A stretch of 64,000 nt of DNA from Deltaproteobacteria bacterium (GCA_022601195.1 JAHZIX010000010.1:1-64000); one strand, 5' to 3'; numbered from the stretch's first letter, positions 15,691-23,641 are shown. The notes: generated from the sequence alone by a model not told the origin. Program-made: numbers and translations.

Positions 15691-18219
15691 ATGCCCAACG
15701 ACCGGTGGCAACGCATCGAAGAGATCTTCACCCAAGTTGTCAAGATCCCGCCCGGGGAGCGAGAGAACTTTCTCGACCAACGATGCGGTGACGACTCGGA
15801 CCTTCGCCACGAGCTCGAGGTTTTGGTGAGGTCGGATGAGATAGCTGATCAATTTCTGGCAGAGCCTTCTCCCTTGCCGGAGCCCACTCCTCTCGCTCCC
15901 CCCCTGTCTCCCAGCGAGCGCCTGGGCGCCTACCGGGTCGTGAGGCAAATCGGTGAAGGGGGTATGGGAACCGTTTTCCTGGCGGAGAGAGACGATGGGT
16001 CCTTCACCCTCCAGGTCGCCATCAAAGTCCTGCGCCACGGAACCGAGAGCACGGCGGCAGTGGAAAGGCTGGAGAGGGAACGGCGAATTCTCGCCAGCCT
16101 CGAGCACCCCGCCATTGCCCGACTCTTGGACGGTGGCACCACCGACTCCGGCTTGCCCTATGTGGTGATGGAGCTCGTGGAAGGCGAGCCCATCGATCGG
16201 TTCTGTCAACAGCACCAGCTTTCGGTGTCGGAGCGCATCGACCTCATACTCCAAATTTGCGATGCCGTGACGGCAGCCCACCACAACTTGGTGATTCACC
16301 GCGACATCAAACCTTCGAACATCCTCATCGATATGCAGGGGCGCCCCAAGCTGCTGGACTTCGGAATCGCCAAACTGGTCGAACCCGAGGTCCTCCCGGG
16401 AGCCCCACAGTCGTCTCAAGAAGGCTCCTCGACTGCTGATGTCACCGCGACCTGGGACCGCCGCTTGACCCCATCCCACGCCAGTCCCGAGCAATTGCGG
16501 GGAGACCGAATCACCGTCGCAACGGATGTCTACCTTCTCGGCGTCGTGCTCTATGAAATGTTGACCGGCCAGCTGCCGCACCGTTTCGAGGGAGCCTCCC
16601 TGGCCGAGGTAGAGCAGACCCTGACCACTCGACGGCCCCCAAAACCGAGTTCCTTGAAGGCTGGAGTCGATGCCGACTTGGATGCCATCGTCCTGAAGAG
16701 TCTGCGTCCGGAGCCAGCCGAGCGCTATGCCTCGGTAGAGGCCCTGGCAGAGGATCTACGCCGCCGGCAGCAAGGCCTCCCCGTGGCGGCCCGGCGAGGC
16801 ACCGCCAGCTATCTGGCGTCAAGATTCGTCCGACGGCATAGCCTCGTTCTCGCCGCCGCATCTCTCTTCGTGGCACTGATCATCGCCTTCGGCGTCTACA
16901 GCGCCGTGCAGGCGAATCGTCTCGGAAGAACCGTGCAGCGACTGGAATCTGTGGAGGGTTTCCTGGTCGACCTCTTCTGGACCGCCGATCCGAGCGCCGC
17001 CAAGGGCAAATCGATCCCGGTCGAAGAAGTCCTCCAGCGAGGCGAGCGAAGGTTGGCTGAAGGGTCTCTGAAGGAAGCTGGAAGCCGCGGCCTATTGCAT
17101 GCCCTCTTCGGCCGCATCTCTCTTCACCTCGGCAACCTCGAGGCGGCCCGCCAGCACCTCGAAGAAGCCCTCCGAGCCTATGGGGAAATCCCAGGTGACC
17201 CTTCCATTGCCGGCCCAGCAGCTCTGGCCCGAGGAGATCTGGCGATGGTATCGCTCTTCATGGAAGAAGATCTCGAAGCCGCAGAAGAGCTGGCTCTTCA
17301 AGCTGTTGAGTTGGGACGCCAACTACCTTCCGACCAGGGCCGAGAAACTCTCCTCGAGCTGCTCAACAACCTCTCCCACATCTACTGCTGGCAAAGGGAT
17401 TGGGATCAGGCAGCTTTGGTGGTCGAGGAAGCTCAGCTCCTGGTGAATCAAAGGGACACGGTTCCAGACCTCCAAACCGCCAACACCTTGGGACTGCGAG
17501 CCCTCCTACTGAGAAAACGCGGCGGGAACCCTATTGAGGGAAGTACGACCGCGGGATACACCGCCGAGGGAAACACGATCGAGGCCAGACAGGCCTACCA
17601 GGAGTCTCTCGAGATCTACCGACGTCTCGAGGGACAAACCCACCCGGATATCGCTGTGATCCTCAATCAGCTCGCTCTTCTGGCCAAAGATGAGGGTGAC
17701 CTGAAGGGGGCTACGGAGAGCCTCCAGGAAGCTCTCGAGATTCGCCGGGCCCTCTACCCCAAAGGGCATTGGGAGATCGCTCAGAGTCTCTATCAGCTGG
17801 CTATCACCTACCGTCAGCTCGGCGACTTGGTGCAGGCAGAAGAGCTCTTTAGAGAAGCCGACGAAATTTACAGCGATGATCCCGATCGGGGGCCGGGATA
17901 TAGCCGAGCCGGGCTAGTTCGCTGCCATCTGGCGGAGGTCCAACTAGCTCTGGGTCAGGTTGGCCAAGCGCAGGTCACCATAGATGCAGTCCCCCCCGAG
18001 TGGTGGACTGCGCGCAAAACCAACAGCACCTTTCTCGCCATCTGCCGACGAGCGAAAGGATGCGTTCTGGCAGCTCAGGGCCAAGTCGACGAGGCGAATC
18101 CACTCCTTGAAGCCAGTCTCCAGGTTCTGACAGAGCGCTACGGCGACGACGGCTGGCAAACCAAAGTGGCCCGGGACTGTCGTGTATCTCCTGCCGGTTC
18201 CCTGTCTTTGCCTCGTTGA
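15691..18219 (+). CDS. Membrane Ser/Thr protein kinase with TPR sensor domain
   Basis: This is a Hanks-type kinase with a cytoplasmic N-terminal kinase domain and probable extracytoplasmic TPR repeats. Visible kinase features: glycine loop IGEGGMGTVFLAE, Lys112 in VAIKVL, catalytic Asp205 in IHRDIKPSN, DFG at 223-225 and a HASPEQLRGD activation segment. A transmembrane helix follows (LVLAAASLFVALIIAFGVYS, about 384-406). The rest of the 842 residues are helical TPR-like repeats with the typical spacing (GNLEAARQHLEEALRAYGE, GDLKGATESLQEALEIRR). A short N-terminal domain (DRWQRIEEIFTQVV) is common to kinases encoded beside TIGR02999 sigma factors. GAGGAG lies 9 bases before the ATG. It probably signals with the sigma factor upstream. 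Confidence 0.88.
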   Translation: MPNDRWQRIEEIFTQVVKIPPGERENFLDQRCGDDSDLRHELEVLVRSDEIADQFLAEPSPLPEPTPLAPPLSPSERLGAYRVVRQIGEGGMGTVFLAERDDGSFTLQVAIKVLRHGTESTAAVERLERERRILASLEHPAIARLLDGGTTDSGLPYVVMELVEGEPIDRFCQQHQLSVSERIDLILQICDAVTAAHHNLVIHRDIKPSNILIDMQGRPKLLDFGIAKLVEPEVLPGAPQSSQEGSSTADVTATWDRRLTPSHASPEQLRGDRITVATDVYLLGVVLYEMLTGQLPHRFEGASLAEVEQTLTTRRPPKPSSLKAGVDADLDAIVLKSLRPEPAERYASVEALAEDLRRRQQGLPVAARRGTASYLASRFVRRHSLVLAAASLFVALIIAFGVYSAVQANRLGRTVQRLESVEGFLVDLFWTADPSAAKGKSIPVEEVLQRGERRLAEGSLKEAGSRGLLHALFGRISLHLGNLEAARQHLEEALRAYGEIPGDPSIAGPAALARGDLAMVSLFMEEDLEAAEELALQAVELGRQLPSDQGRETLLELLNNLSHIYCWQRDWDQAALVVEEAQLLVNQRDTVPDLQTANTLGLRALLLRKRGGNPIEGSTTAGYTAEGNTIEARQAYQESLEIYRRLEGQTHPDIAVILNQLALLAKDEGDLKGATESLQEALEIRRALYPKGHWEIAQSLYQLAITYRQLGDLVQAEELFREADEIYSDDPDRGPGYSRAGLVRCHLAEVQLALGQVGQAQVTIDAVPPEWWTARKTNSTFLAICRRAKGCVLAAQGQVDEANPLLEASLQVLTERYGDDGWQTKVARDCRVSPAGSLSLPR

Positions 18220-18277
18220 GGCTTCCAAAGGCCGGACCCGACAGTCGCTTGAAAATTTCTCTGTTCTTTTTCTCTCT

Positions 18278-18313
18278 GACTGATCAAAAAGCTGAACCGT
18301 TTTCGCGTAACGA
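18278..18313 (+). promoter_or_regulatory. Upstream element of peptide cassette 1
   Basis: A 36-base segment starting GACTGATCAAA and containing CCGTTTTCGCG matches, at 29 of 36 positions by eye, a segment at 19494-19529 in front of the second cassette. The flanking non-coding DNA is less alike. It lies about 90 bases before the family A start codon and probably includes promoter or operator sequence. No standard -35/-10 pair was assigned. Confidence 0.45.
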
Positions 18314-18402
18314 GAGAAAGGCCTTCCACCAGGTCGGCAGAATGACTTTCGCAAGAAATGTCTATGCAATCCATTGGAATGAAGGAAGGAAAAGGGAGAG
18401 AC

Positions 18403-18747
18403 ATGAGAAAGAAAGAAAGTCGAAGAAGCGCCCGCCAAGAGATGACGATGCGAGGGCTCTTGCTCGTCGCTCTATTTTGGTCCACTTCCTTAGGGACCGT
18501 TTCAGCATCTCCCATGCTGGGTGGCCGGTGGGTCGAAAGTCCCTTGGAAGCAAGCGAAGAATATTGCGATCCAGAAGGAAATCTCCTGTGCGCAGAATGG
18601 GAAATCATCGATGGACTTCCAGGGCCGAAATGCTGTGTTCCTTCCGGTGAAATCGGCTCGGACAACGTAAACGCGTGCTTGAGCCCTCTCCCCCGCACCG
18701 CCCCACCGTCACCGGGCGGTAGGGACGACGAACCGATTCAGCCATAG
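18403..18747 (+). CDS. Small exported cysteine-containing protein, family A, copy 1
   Basis: The function is not recognised. The ATG at 18403 has AGGGAG upstream and gives a 114-aa protein with a basic N-terminus and a signal peptide (RGLLLVALFWSTSLGTVSA). The mature part, about 80 aa, contains GGRWVESPLEAS, CDPEGNLLCAEWE, GPKCC and a proline-rich end. Its 5 cysteines are all shared with the paralogue at 19609, while intervening residues differ, so the cysteine pattern is under selection. It is followed 187 bases later by family B copy 1. The close redoxin gene in the second cassette suggests disulfide or thiol chemistry on these proteins. Confidence 0.7.
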   Translation: MRKKESRRSARQEMTMRGLLLVALFWSTSLGTVSASPMLGGRWVESPLEASEEYCDPEGNLLCAEWEIIDGLPGPKCCVPSGEIGSDNVNACLSPLPRTAPPSPGGRDDEPIQP

Positions 18748-18934
18748 TTCGGGGCCACCCATAAACGATCTCGGGAGCAACGACTGGTTACAAGAAAGCC
18801 AGCGGGATCAGTCCTCTGAAGGATCTCCCTCAAAATTCTCAGGCTCGAGAAACTCGACTAATGGTTGATTCAACCGAATCCGAAAACTGTTTTCAACCTA
18901 GCATTTAACATCACTCTCTAAAAAGGAACTTTCC

Positions 18935-19207
18935 ATGAAGAAAGCACTTAGGTTCTCTTTCCCTCTCGCCCTGGGCTTCATTTGCCTGGTCGGCTTTCTC
19001 ACTCTCACCACCTCCTCTGCCGATGCGCGCCCGACGATTCTTCCCGGGTCGTGTCCAGCAGTCACTTGCCCAGCTATTCTGACAGGCTACACTCATACTG
19101 GATTTTGCGATCACTACTATCACCCCTTGTGCCCACCTCTCGACTGCGAGAGGTGGCAGAACGATTCGAACGGGCAGTACTGCTACCGTAACTGCGCCGC
19201 GGTTTAG
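18935..19207 (+). CDS. Small exported cysteine-rich protein, family B, copy 1
   Basis: The function is not recognised. The 90-aa product has a clear signal peptide (FPLALGFICLVGFLTLTTSS, then ADA). The short mature domain has seven cysteines: CPAVTCP, GYTHTGFC, CPPLDCERW and CYRNCA. The copy at 20668 keeps all seven cysteines, the GYTHTGFC and PPLDCE blocks, and the same length. AAGGAA lies 8 bases before the ATG. A strong intrinsic terminator follows within 30 bases. An odd cysteine number leaves one free for a cofactor, a partner protein or a dimer. Confidence 0.75.
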   Translation: MKKALRFSFPLALGFICLVGFLTLTTSSADARPTILPGSCPAVTCPAILTGYTHTGFCDHYYHPLCPPLDCERWQNDSNGQYCYRNCAAV

Positions 19208-19235
19208 CCAACACTTCTAATCGAGTCTCGAGCTT

Positions 19236-19263
19236 GTGCGCTTCCCCTTGGAAGCGCACTTTT
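19236..19263 (+). terminator. Intrinsic terminator after peptide cassette 1
   Basis: A perfect 10-bp stem, GTGCGCTTCC and GGAAGCGCAC with a CCTT loop, is followed by TTTT. This is a textbook Rho-independent terminator. The same two stem arms occur after family B copy 2, where they are separated by about 166 bases. Confidence 0.9.
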
Positions 19264-19608
19264 CAGATATTGGGTGAAGTCTCCGTAGAAACTTCGAAGC
19301 GGAAAAGCAACCTCAGTTCCCCAAGATCCTGTGGGGAAATTCGACTATTGGTGAAAGCGATGAAGTTGGAAACACCTTCAGAAGAGACGACTGCGACCAG
19401 CTAAAGCACGCGCGCCGTGCCCCGACTCATCGAGCCATGCCGAGGCCAAGACTCACGCAAGCCTCTCGCCCCTCTCCATCGAATTTCCTGGCGGACTGAT
19501 CAAATTTCCGCACCGTTTCCGCGTATCGATTCGAGGGTAACCAACAAAGTCAGTCACCGCGTTTGACAAACCCAGCAAATCTGCTGAAACGGAACCGAGG
19601 AGGAAATC
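19264..19608 (+). other. Intergenic region before peptide cassette 2
   Basis: No gene is supported here. It holds the upstream element at 19494-19529 and a GAGGAGG ribosome-binding site just before the family A copy 2 start. Nothing else is recognised in 19264-19493. Confidence 0.5.
19494..19529 (+). promoter_or_regulatory. Upstream element of peptide cassette 2
   Basis: This 36-base segment (starting GACTGATCAAA, containing CCGTTTCCGCG) is the partner of 18278-18313. It lies 79 bases before the family A copy 2 start. Conservation of a non-coding block at a similar distance suggests that both cassettes answer to the same regulator or sigma factor. Confidence 0.45.
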
Positions 19609-19983
19609 ATGAAGAGGAAAGCGATGAATAGAACACCAAAAAGGACCCACGCCTCAAAAAGGCTCCGAACCCGTCCATGGGCAAAACAGCTTGTGATTCT
19701 CGGCCTTCTCTGTGCCGCCGCTACCCTTGGAAGCGCCACGGAGCTGCCGCCACCGGGCGGCCATTGGGTAGAGAGCCCCTATCAGGCAAGCCTAGACAAT
19801 TGTGATCCGACGGTTGACCTCCTCTGTGCCGAGTGGGAGCTCGATTGGGGGGGGGCCGGACCGAAATGCTGCATTGCACGATCCAAAGTCGGCACCGGTG
19901 ATCCCTACGCCTGCATCACTCCCATTCCAGGATTCGAGGAGCAGCCTCCTGGATACCGGGATGAAGAAGTGCCCAGCCCGTGA
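19609..19983 (+). CDS. Small exported cysteine-containing protein, family A, copy 2
   Basis: This is the paralogue of the protein at 18403. The 124-aa product has a long basic N-terminus, a signal segment (KQLVILGLLCAAATLGSA) and the family A blocks GGHWVESPYQAS, CDPTVDLLCAEWE and GPKCC, plus the C-terminal AC. A strong GAGGAGG precedes the ATG. The stop codon is 14 bases before the redoxin ATG, so the two are co-transcribed. The role is unknown; being coupled to a redoxin, it may be a substrate or a partner of that enzyme. Confidence 0.72.
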   Translation: MKRKAMNRTPKRTHASKRLRTRPWAKQLVILGLLCAAATLGSATELPPPGGHWVESPYQASLDNCDPTVDLLCAEWELDWGGAGPKCCIARSKVGTGDPYACITPIPGFEEQPPGYRDEEVPSP

Positions 19984-19997
19984 GCCAGGGAAGACCG

Positions 19998-20561
19998 ATG
20001 AAAACCACACCCCGCTTCAATGGCTATCAGGTTTCCCTTCATCTCCTCTTGGTGCTCTTGGGCACAGTGGTCATAGCCCTTTTTCTCGAGAACCAATCGC
20101 TCCGTCGAACGACCCCCGAACAAGCGAAGAAGCTGGTATCCGGCGATACCATCGCAGCGGTGGCCGGTCGAGATCTCGACGGCGGCTCGAGAGAGCTAGC
20201 CTTCGAGGCCTCGGAGAAGGAACGGCTACTGTTCGTTTTCACCACGGTCTGCCCGGCCTGCAAGGACAATCAAAAAAACTGGCGCGCTCTCTATGAACAA
20301 GCTTTGGATCGCTACGAGATCGTTGGAATCAGCCTCAGCAGCCTGGAGGCCACAGAGGTCTACCGAGACACCCAAGGGCTTCCCTTTCCCATCGTCATAC
20401 CGAGTGATATTCAGGCTTTCGCCAGCGACAACCTCATCCAAGGGGTTCCTTACACCATCCACCTCGGGCGCGATGGCCTGGTCCGCCAGAGCTGGTTAGG
20501 TCCCTTGCCCGAGGATGCCATTTCTGAGCTAACGGTCTCGAGCAGCTCGGCCGGCGGTTGA
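19998..20561 (+). CDS. Membrane-anchored redoxin (thioredoxin-fold, CPAC motif)
   Basis: The protein resembles TlpA/MauD-like thiol-disulfide proteins that act in the periplasm. It has an N-terminal membrane anchor (LHLLLVLLGTVVIALFLENQ) and a thioredoxin fold with the active-site motif C85-P-A-C88 in FVFTTVCPACKDNQKNW. The cis-proline region GVPYTIHLGRDG follows the expected spacing. The ATG at 19998 has AGGGAAG upstream; a GTG at 19980 overlapping the preceding stop is an alternative. It sits between family A and family B genes that encode exported proteins with 5 and 7 cysteines, so the likely substrates are those proteins. The first cassette lacks this gene, so one redoxin may serve both. 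Confidence 0.82.
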   Translation: MKTTPRFNGYQVSLHLLLVLLGTVVIALFLENQSLRRTTPEQAKKLVSGDTIAAVAGRDLDGGSRELAFEASEKERLLFVFTTVCPACKDNQKNWRALYEQALDRYEIVGISLSSLEATEVYRDTQGLPFPIVIPSDIQAFASDNLIQGVPYTIHLGRDGLVRQSWLGPLPEDAISELTVSSSSAGG

Positions 20562-20569
20562 ATGCACTG

Positions 20570-20624
20570 CCCCGAAGAAGCGCCCCCGAAGAAGCGCCCC
20601 CGAAGAAGCGCCCCCGAAGAAACG
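20570..20624 (+). repeat. 15-bp tandem repeat, about four copies
   Basis: The unit CCCCGAAGAAGCGCC is repeated almost perfectly about four times between the redoxin gene and family B copy 2. It is non-coding as far as can be seen. Copy number may vary between strains and change spacing in the operon. Confidence 0.8.
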
Positions 20625-20667
20625 TTTCCTATCCATGTTCACTGATATCAATGCAAAGGAGAACCCC

Positions 20668-20940
20668 ATGAAGAACACGTTCAAAGTCACCTTTTCCCTC
20701 GCCCTCGCCGCCATCTTCCTCGCTGGTCTCATCGCTCTCACCACCTCGCCCGCTGAGGCAGGGCTGGTACGAGTCGACCCCTGGTGTCCGGCGGTGGCCT
20801 GCCCAACGAGTACAATTGGCTACACCCATACGGGCTTCTGCCAGCTCTTCCAAGCCCATGGCTGCCCTCCCCTCGATTGTGAGAAATGGTCGCAAAACGG
20901 CACCGGGCAGCCCTGCTACCGGGCCTGCGCAGAGATCTAG
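20668..20940 (+). CDS. Small exported cysteine-rich protein, family B, copy 2
   Basis: This is the paralogue of the protein at 18935, also 90 aa when read from the ATG at 20668, which has AAAGGAG 6 bases upstream. It has a signal peptide (FSLALAAIFLAGLIALTTSP, then AEA) and the seven-cysteine pattern CPAVACP, GYTHTGFC, CPPLDCEKW and CYRACA. An in-frame ATG at 20635 was rejected because it would add residues before the signal peptide. It ends the second cassette; a modified terminator follows at 21070. The function is unknown. Confidence 0.75.
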   Translation: MKNTFKVTFSLALAAIFLAGLIALTTSPAEAGLVRVDPWCPAVACPTSTIGYTHTGFCQLFQAHGCPPLDCEKWSQNGTGQPCYRACAEI

Positions 20941-20945
20941 CGGAC

Positions 20946-21046
20946 CCCTTTTCTCGCCGAGTTCGCTGCGAGGCACGGTAGGTCCGTGGAGATCCACGTA
21001 CCTACGGAGCTGCTGCAGAGAGTTGGTGAGTAGGAAGGGCTAGCTC
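20946..21046 (+). repeat. Dispersed intergenic inverted-end element, copy 1 (short)
   Basis: The left end TTCTCGCCGAGTTCGCTGCG and the right end AGTTGGTGAGTAGGAAGGGC are related to the ends of elements at 31836-32015 and 51655-51838. The middle is shorter here (about 100 bases in total) and forms a stem around TACGTGGATCTCC-like sequence. No protein is encoded. It may be a non-autonomous mobile repeat or a structured RNA. Confidence 0.5.
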
Positions 21047-21069
21047 ACCCACAACCAAGCCTCGAGCCC

Positions 21070-21259
21070 GTGCGCTTCCGCTAGCAGCCCGTGGTGAAAA
21101 TCCCTCGTCAGCGAGAGCGAGGAATCTGGGAGCGAATCCAGGACAAGAACCGGAGGCAAACCCGAGGTTTGTCGAGGATTCTTGGACGCCGAGGCGCTTC
21201 CAGAGGCCCGCTCGGAGCCAGAGAGACTTTCACCACGGGCTGCCAGGAAGCGCACTTTT
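21070..21259 (+). terminator. Cassette 2 terminator interrupted by a palindromic insertion
   Basis: The stem arms of the cassette 1 terminator, GTGCGCTTCC at 21070-21079 and GGAAGCGCAC at 21246-21255, flank about 166 bases that are themselves inverted: GCAGCCCGTGGTGAAA at 21084-21099 pairs with 21228-21243, and CAAACC-CGA-GGTTTG forms the tip at 21157-21171. A T-rich run (TTTTCGTTTTTTT) follows. The outer stem and T tract are kept, so termination could still occur. Confidence 0.7.
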
Positions 21260-21361
21260 CGTTTTTTTGGAAAGGGAGCGAGCTCCCAAGGTGGCTCGGT
21301 AACCACGGCTCTCGCTCCGGAGGCCACAGAGACACACACCTCTCGAGGCTCTAACTTCCTG

Positions 21362-22501
21362 CTAGCGAAGGAAGAAGACCATCACCACCAATGCCAGGAG
21401 AACCAGCAAGGCGATCTTGCCCGCGCTCCAGGGGCGTTCCCCGGTGACCTCTCCGGTGGCGGCATTGACCACCACTTGATAGGTCTTGTCTTTGAAACGA
21501 TAGGTGAGCAACCAGAGGGGCAGAAGTAAATGTTTGTAGGTCAACGCGCTATAGCGCGTTTGAATCTGTTGCACCTGCTGAGCGTCGCCTCCGATGTCTT
21601 GCCGAGCCCGGCTGAGGAGGGCTTGTTCGATGCGCTGCTTGGCCTCCGGAAAACCTTGATCCAAGGGCAATTCATAGGTGCGCGCCTGGTAGCCGGCGAG
21701 AAGCTCCTCGCTGAAGGGAAGGACCGAATCCAAGGGCCAGGGTTCGAGGGTGCGTAGCAACTTCGGGGGCAAAGCTCGACGGGCAGCGACGATGACATCA
21801 TCAAAGAATCCTTGAAAAGAACCTGCTGCTGAACGCCAACGCATGCGGGCCTCTTGCCGGCGGTTCTTGCCGGAACCCACCACCTGGAAGTACTGATCCC
21901 CCCGCTGACCGCGGTAGCGAGTGAAGGTCATGGCGTCGAAGGTCCAAACGGGGAGAAATACTCCGTTGAAGTTTCCCTCTATGACCTGCTTCTTGAAAGC
22001 ACCCGGGGCAAACCATAGGGAACCCATCCACCCCTTGAGATTGGCATGGGCCTGAGTATGCTCGACCTGAAAAGGAACGATGCCGTCTACCGGCACGCGA
22101 TCGTCCGCCCGGTGGACATTCTGGCGCTGGATGGGAGAGCCACAGTAAGCGCATTCGGTGCTGGTCAGGCTGCCAGTGAATTCCACTTGGGCGCTGCAAG
22201 ACTCGCATTGCACCTGCTGGGTCTCCACCTTTTCCGCTGCCCCCTGGCGGCGCAACTCCACCATACGCTCCAACATCGCCTGAAGGTCTTGCTCCCCGAC
22301 CTCCGCTCCGGCGACTTCCGTCAACTCCTCCTGGTGGCCACAAAAGGGACACTGTAGGGACTGCTGACCGATGTGGAATTCCAAGTCGGCACCGCAGGAG
22401 GGGCAAGGGAAGATCCTCCCCTTGCCCTGATCCACCTGCTGCCCGGAAAGCGCTGAACCCGTCTCCGACTCTTTGCTCACCGACTCATCGCTGACTGGCA
22501 A
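21362..22501 (-). CDS. Double zinc-ribbon membrane protein, YdjG-like partner of SPFH protein
   Basis: The exact role is unknown. The 379-aa protein has two zinc ribbons, CPSC with CPFC (near residues 33-53) and CESC with CAYC (near 99-121), a large soluble domain, and one C-terminal transmembrane helix (IALLVLLALVVMVFFL). The start is a TTG with GGGAGCGGAGA upstream; no ATG fits. The upstream gene, 15 bases away on the same strand, encodes an SPFH protein, the same pairing as ydjG and ydjI of Bacillus subtilis (envelope-stress-linked). I infer a membrane complex in which the zinc-ribbon protein is anchored by its C-terminal tail. Confidence 0.7.
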   Translation of the reverse strand: MPVSDESVSKESETGSALSGQQVDQGKGRIFPCPSCGADLEFHIGQQSLQCPFCGHQEELTEVAGAEVGEQDLQAMLERMVELRRQGAAEKVETQQVQCESCSAQVEFTGSLTSTECAYCGSPIQRQNVHRADDRVPVDGIVPFQVEHTQAHANLKGWMGSLWFAPGAFKKQVIEGNFNGVFLPVWTFDAMTFTRYRGQRGDQYFQVVGSGKNRRQEARMRWRSAAGSFQGFFDDVIVAARRALPPKLLRTLEPWPLDSVLPFSEELLAGYQARTYELPLDQGFPEAKQRIEQALLSRARQDIGGDAQQVQQIQTRYSALTYKHLLLPLWLLTYRFKDKTYQVVVNAATGEVTGERPWSAGKIALLVLLALVVMVFFLR

Positions 22502-22516
22502 ATCTCCGCTCCCAAC

Positions 22517-23641
22517 CTAGCTACCTGGAGGAGGGGGCGGCGGCGCGATGGGAGGCGGCGTCATGAATAGAGGAGCCAACTGGGGCACCTGACCGGCGGG
22601 GGTCCAGGCAGCCATGCCCGCGGTCCACACCAGAGACGCGGCGGTCACCTGGCCCGCGGTGGCTTGTTGGCTCAGCTGCAGGGGGTTGAAGGGCCCAAAG
22701 GTCTGGCCGTTGGAAGTGACGTGCCATTGGGCTTGCATGGCCGGCGGGGCGGGTGGGGCTCCAGCCGAAGCCGTGCCGCCGGGGCTCATGCCCTGGACCA
22801 TCTGGCTGGCCATGGCAAACCCCATGCCCAGCCCCATCCCTTCGGCAGCTCCACCGCCACTGGGATTGTTGGCGGCAGCCGTCATCGCCTGGCCCATCTG
22901 GTATTGCTGGAACTTGGTCATGTCGCCGAGGACGCCGATGCTGCTACGGGTGTCGAGGGCCTTCTCCACTTCCTCCGGAAGAGAGATGTTGACGATAAAC
23001 AGCTGCGGCACCTGCAGGCCGTACTCGTCGTCGACTCGCTCCATGACCTTCAAACGCAGAGCCTCTGAAAGCTCTGCATAGCGCCCGGCTAGATCCAGAG
23101 CAGCGATCTTCGCCTCTCCCAGAAGGTCCGCAAAGCTGGAAACGATCATGGAGCGCAGCAGCTCCTTGATCTCATCGGCCTCGAAGACACCGTCCGTCCC
23201 CACCAACTGCTCCAGCAGGGCCTTGGGCTCTCTAGCTTGCAAGGCGTAGGTTCCGAAGGCTCGGATACGCAGGGGACCAAAGTCCGGGTCGCGCAGCATG
23301 ATGGGATTTGGGGTGCCCCATTTGAGCTCGGTGATCTGCCGAGTGCTGACGAAATAAACTTCCGCCTTGAAGGGACTATCGAAGCCGTGCTTCCAAGCCT
23401 GGAGGGTGCTGAGAATGGGCAGATTGGCGGTATCCAAGGTGTAAAAGCCCGGTTCGAAGATATCGGCGATCTGCCCCCGGTCGATGAAAATCGCCTTCTG
23501 CCCTGGCCGCACCACCAACTTGGCACCATGCTTGATCTGGTTGTGGTACCGAGGGAAACGCCACACCAAGGTGTCGTGACCATCGTCGATCCATTCGACG
23601 ATATCCACCAACTCGCCACGAAGCTTTTCGAACAAACCCAT
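22517..23641 (-). CDS. SPFH/YdjI-like protein with C-terminal GYF_2 domain
   Basis: SPFH proteins of this type (virion-core-protein-like, YdjI) scaffold membrane domains. From the ATG at 23641, with GGAGGAAGG just before it, the protein is 374 aa. The N-terminus (GLFEKLRGELVDIVEWIDD) and the segment VVRPGQKAIFIDRGQIAD are characteristic. A Gly/Ala/Met-rich linker (about residues 255-310) leads to a GYF_2 domain (WHVTSNGQTFGPFNPLQLSQ, then LVWTAGMAAWTPAG) and a proline-rich tail. The GYF_2 domain may bind proline-rich peptides. It is co-transcribed with the zinc-ribbon gene. Confidence 0.8.
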   Translation of the reverse strand: MGLFEKLRGELVDIVEWIDDGHDTLVWRFPRYHNQIKHGAKLVVRPGQKAIFIDRGQIADIFEPGFYTLDTANLPILSTLQAWKHGFDSPFKAEVYFVSTRQITELKWGTPNPIMLRDPDFGPLRIRAFGTYALQAREPKALLEQLVGTDGVFEADEIKELLRSMIVSSFADLLGEAKIAALDLAGRYAELSEALRLKVMERVDDEYGLQVPQLFIVNISLPEEVEKALDTRSSIGVLGDMTKFQQYQMGQAMTAAANNPSGGGAAEGMGLGMGFAMASQMVQGMSPGGTASAGAPPAPPAMQAQWHVTSNGQTFGPFNPLQLSQQATAGQVTAASLVWTAGMAAWTPAGQVPQLAPLFMTPPPIAPPPPPPGS

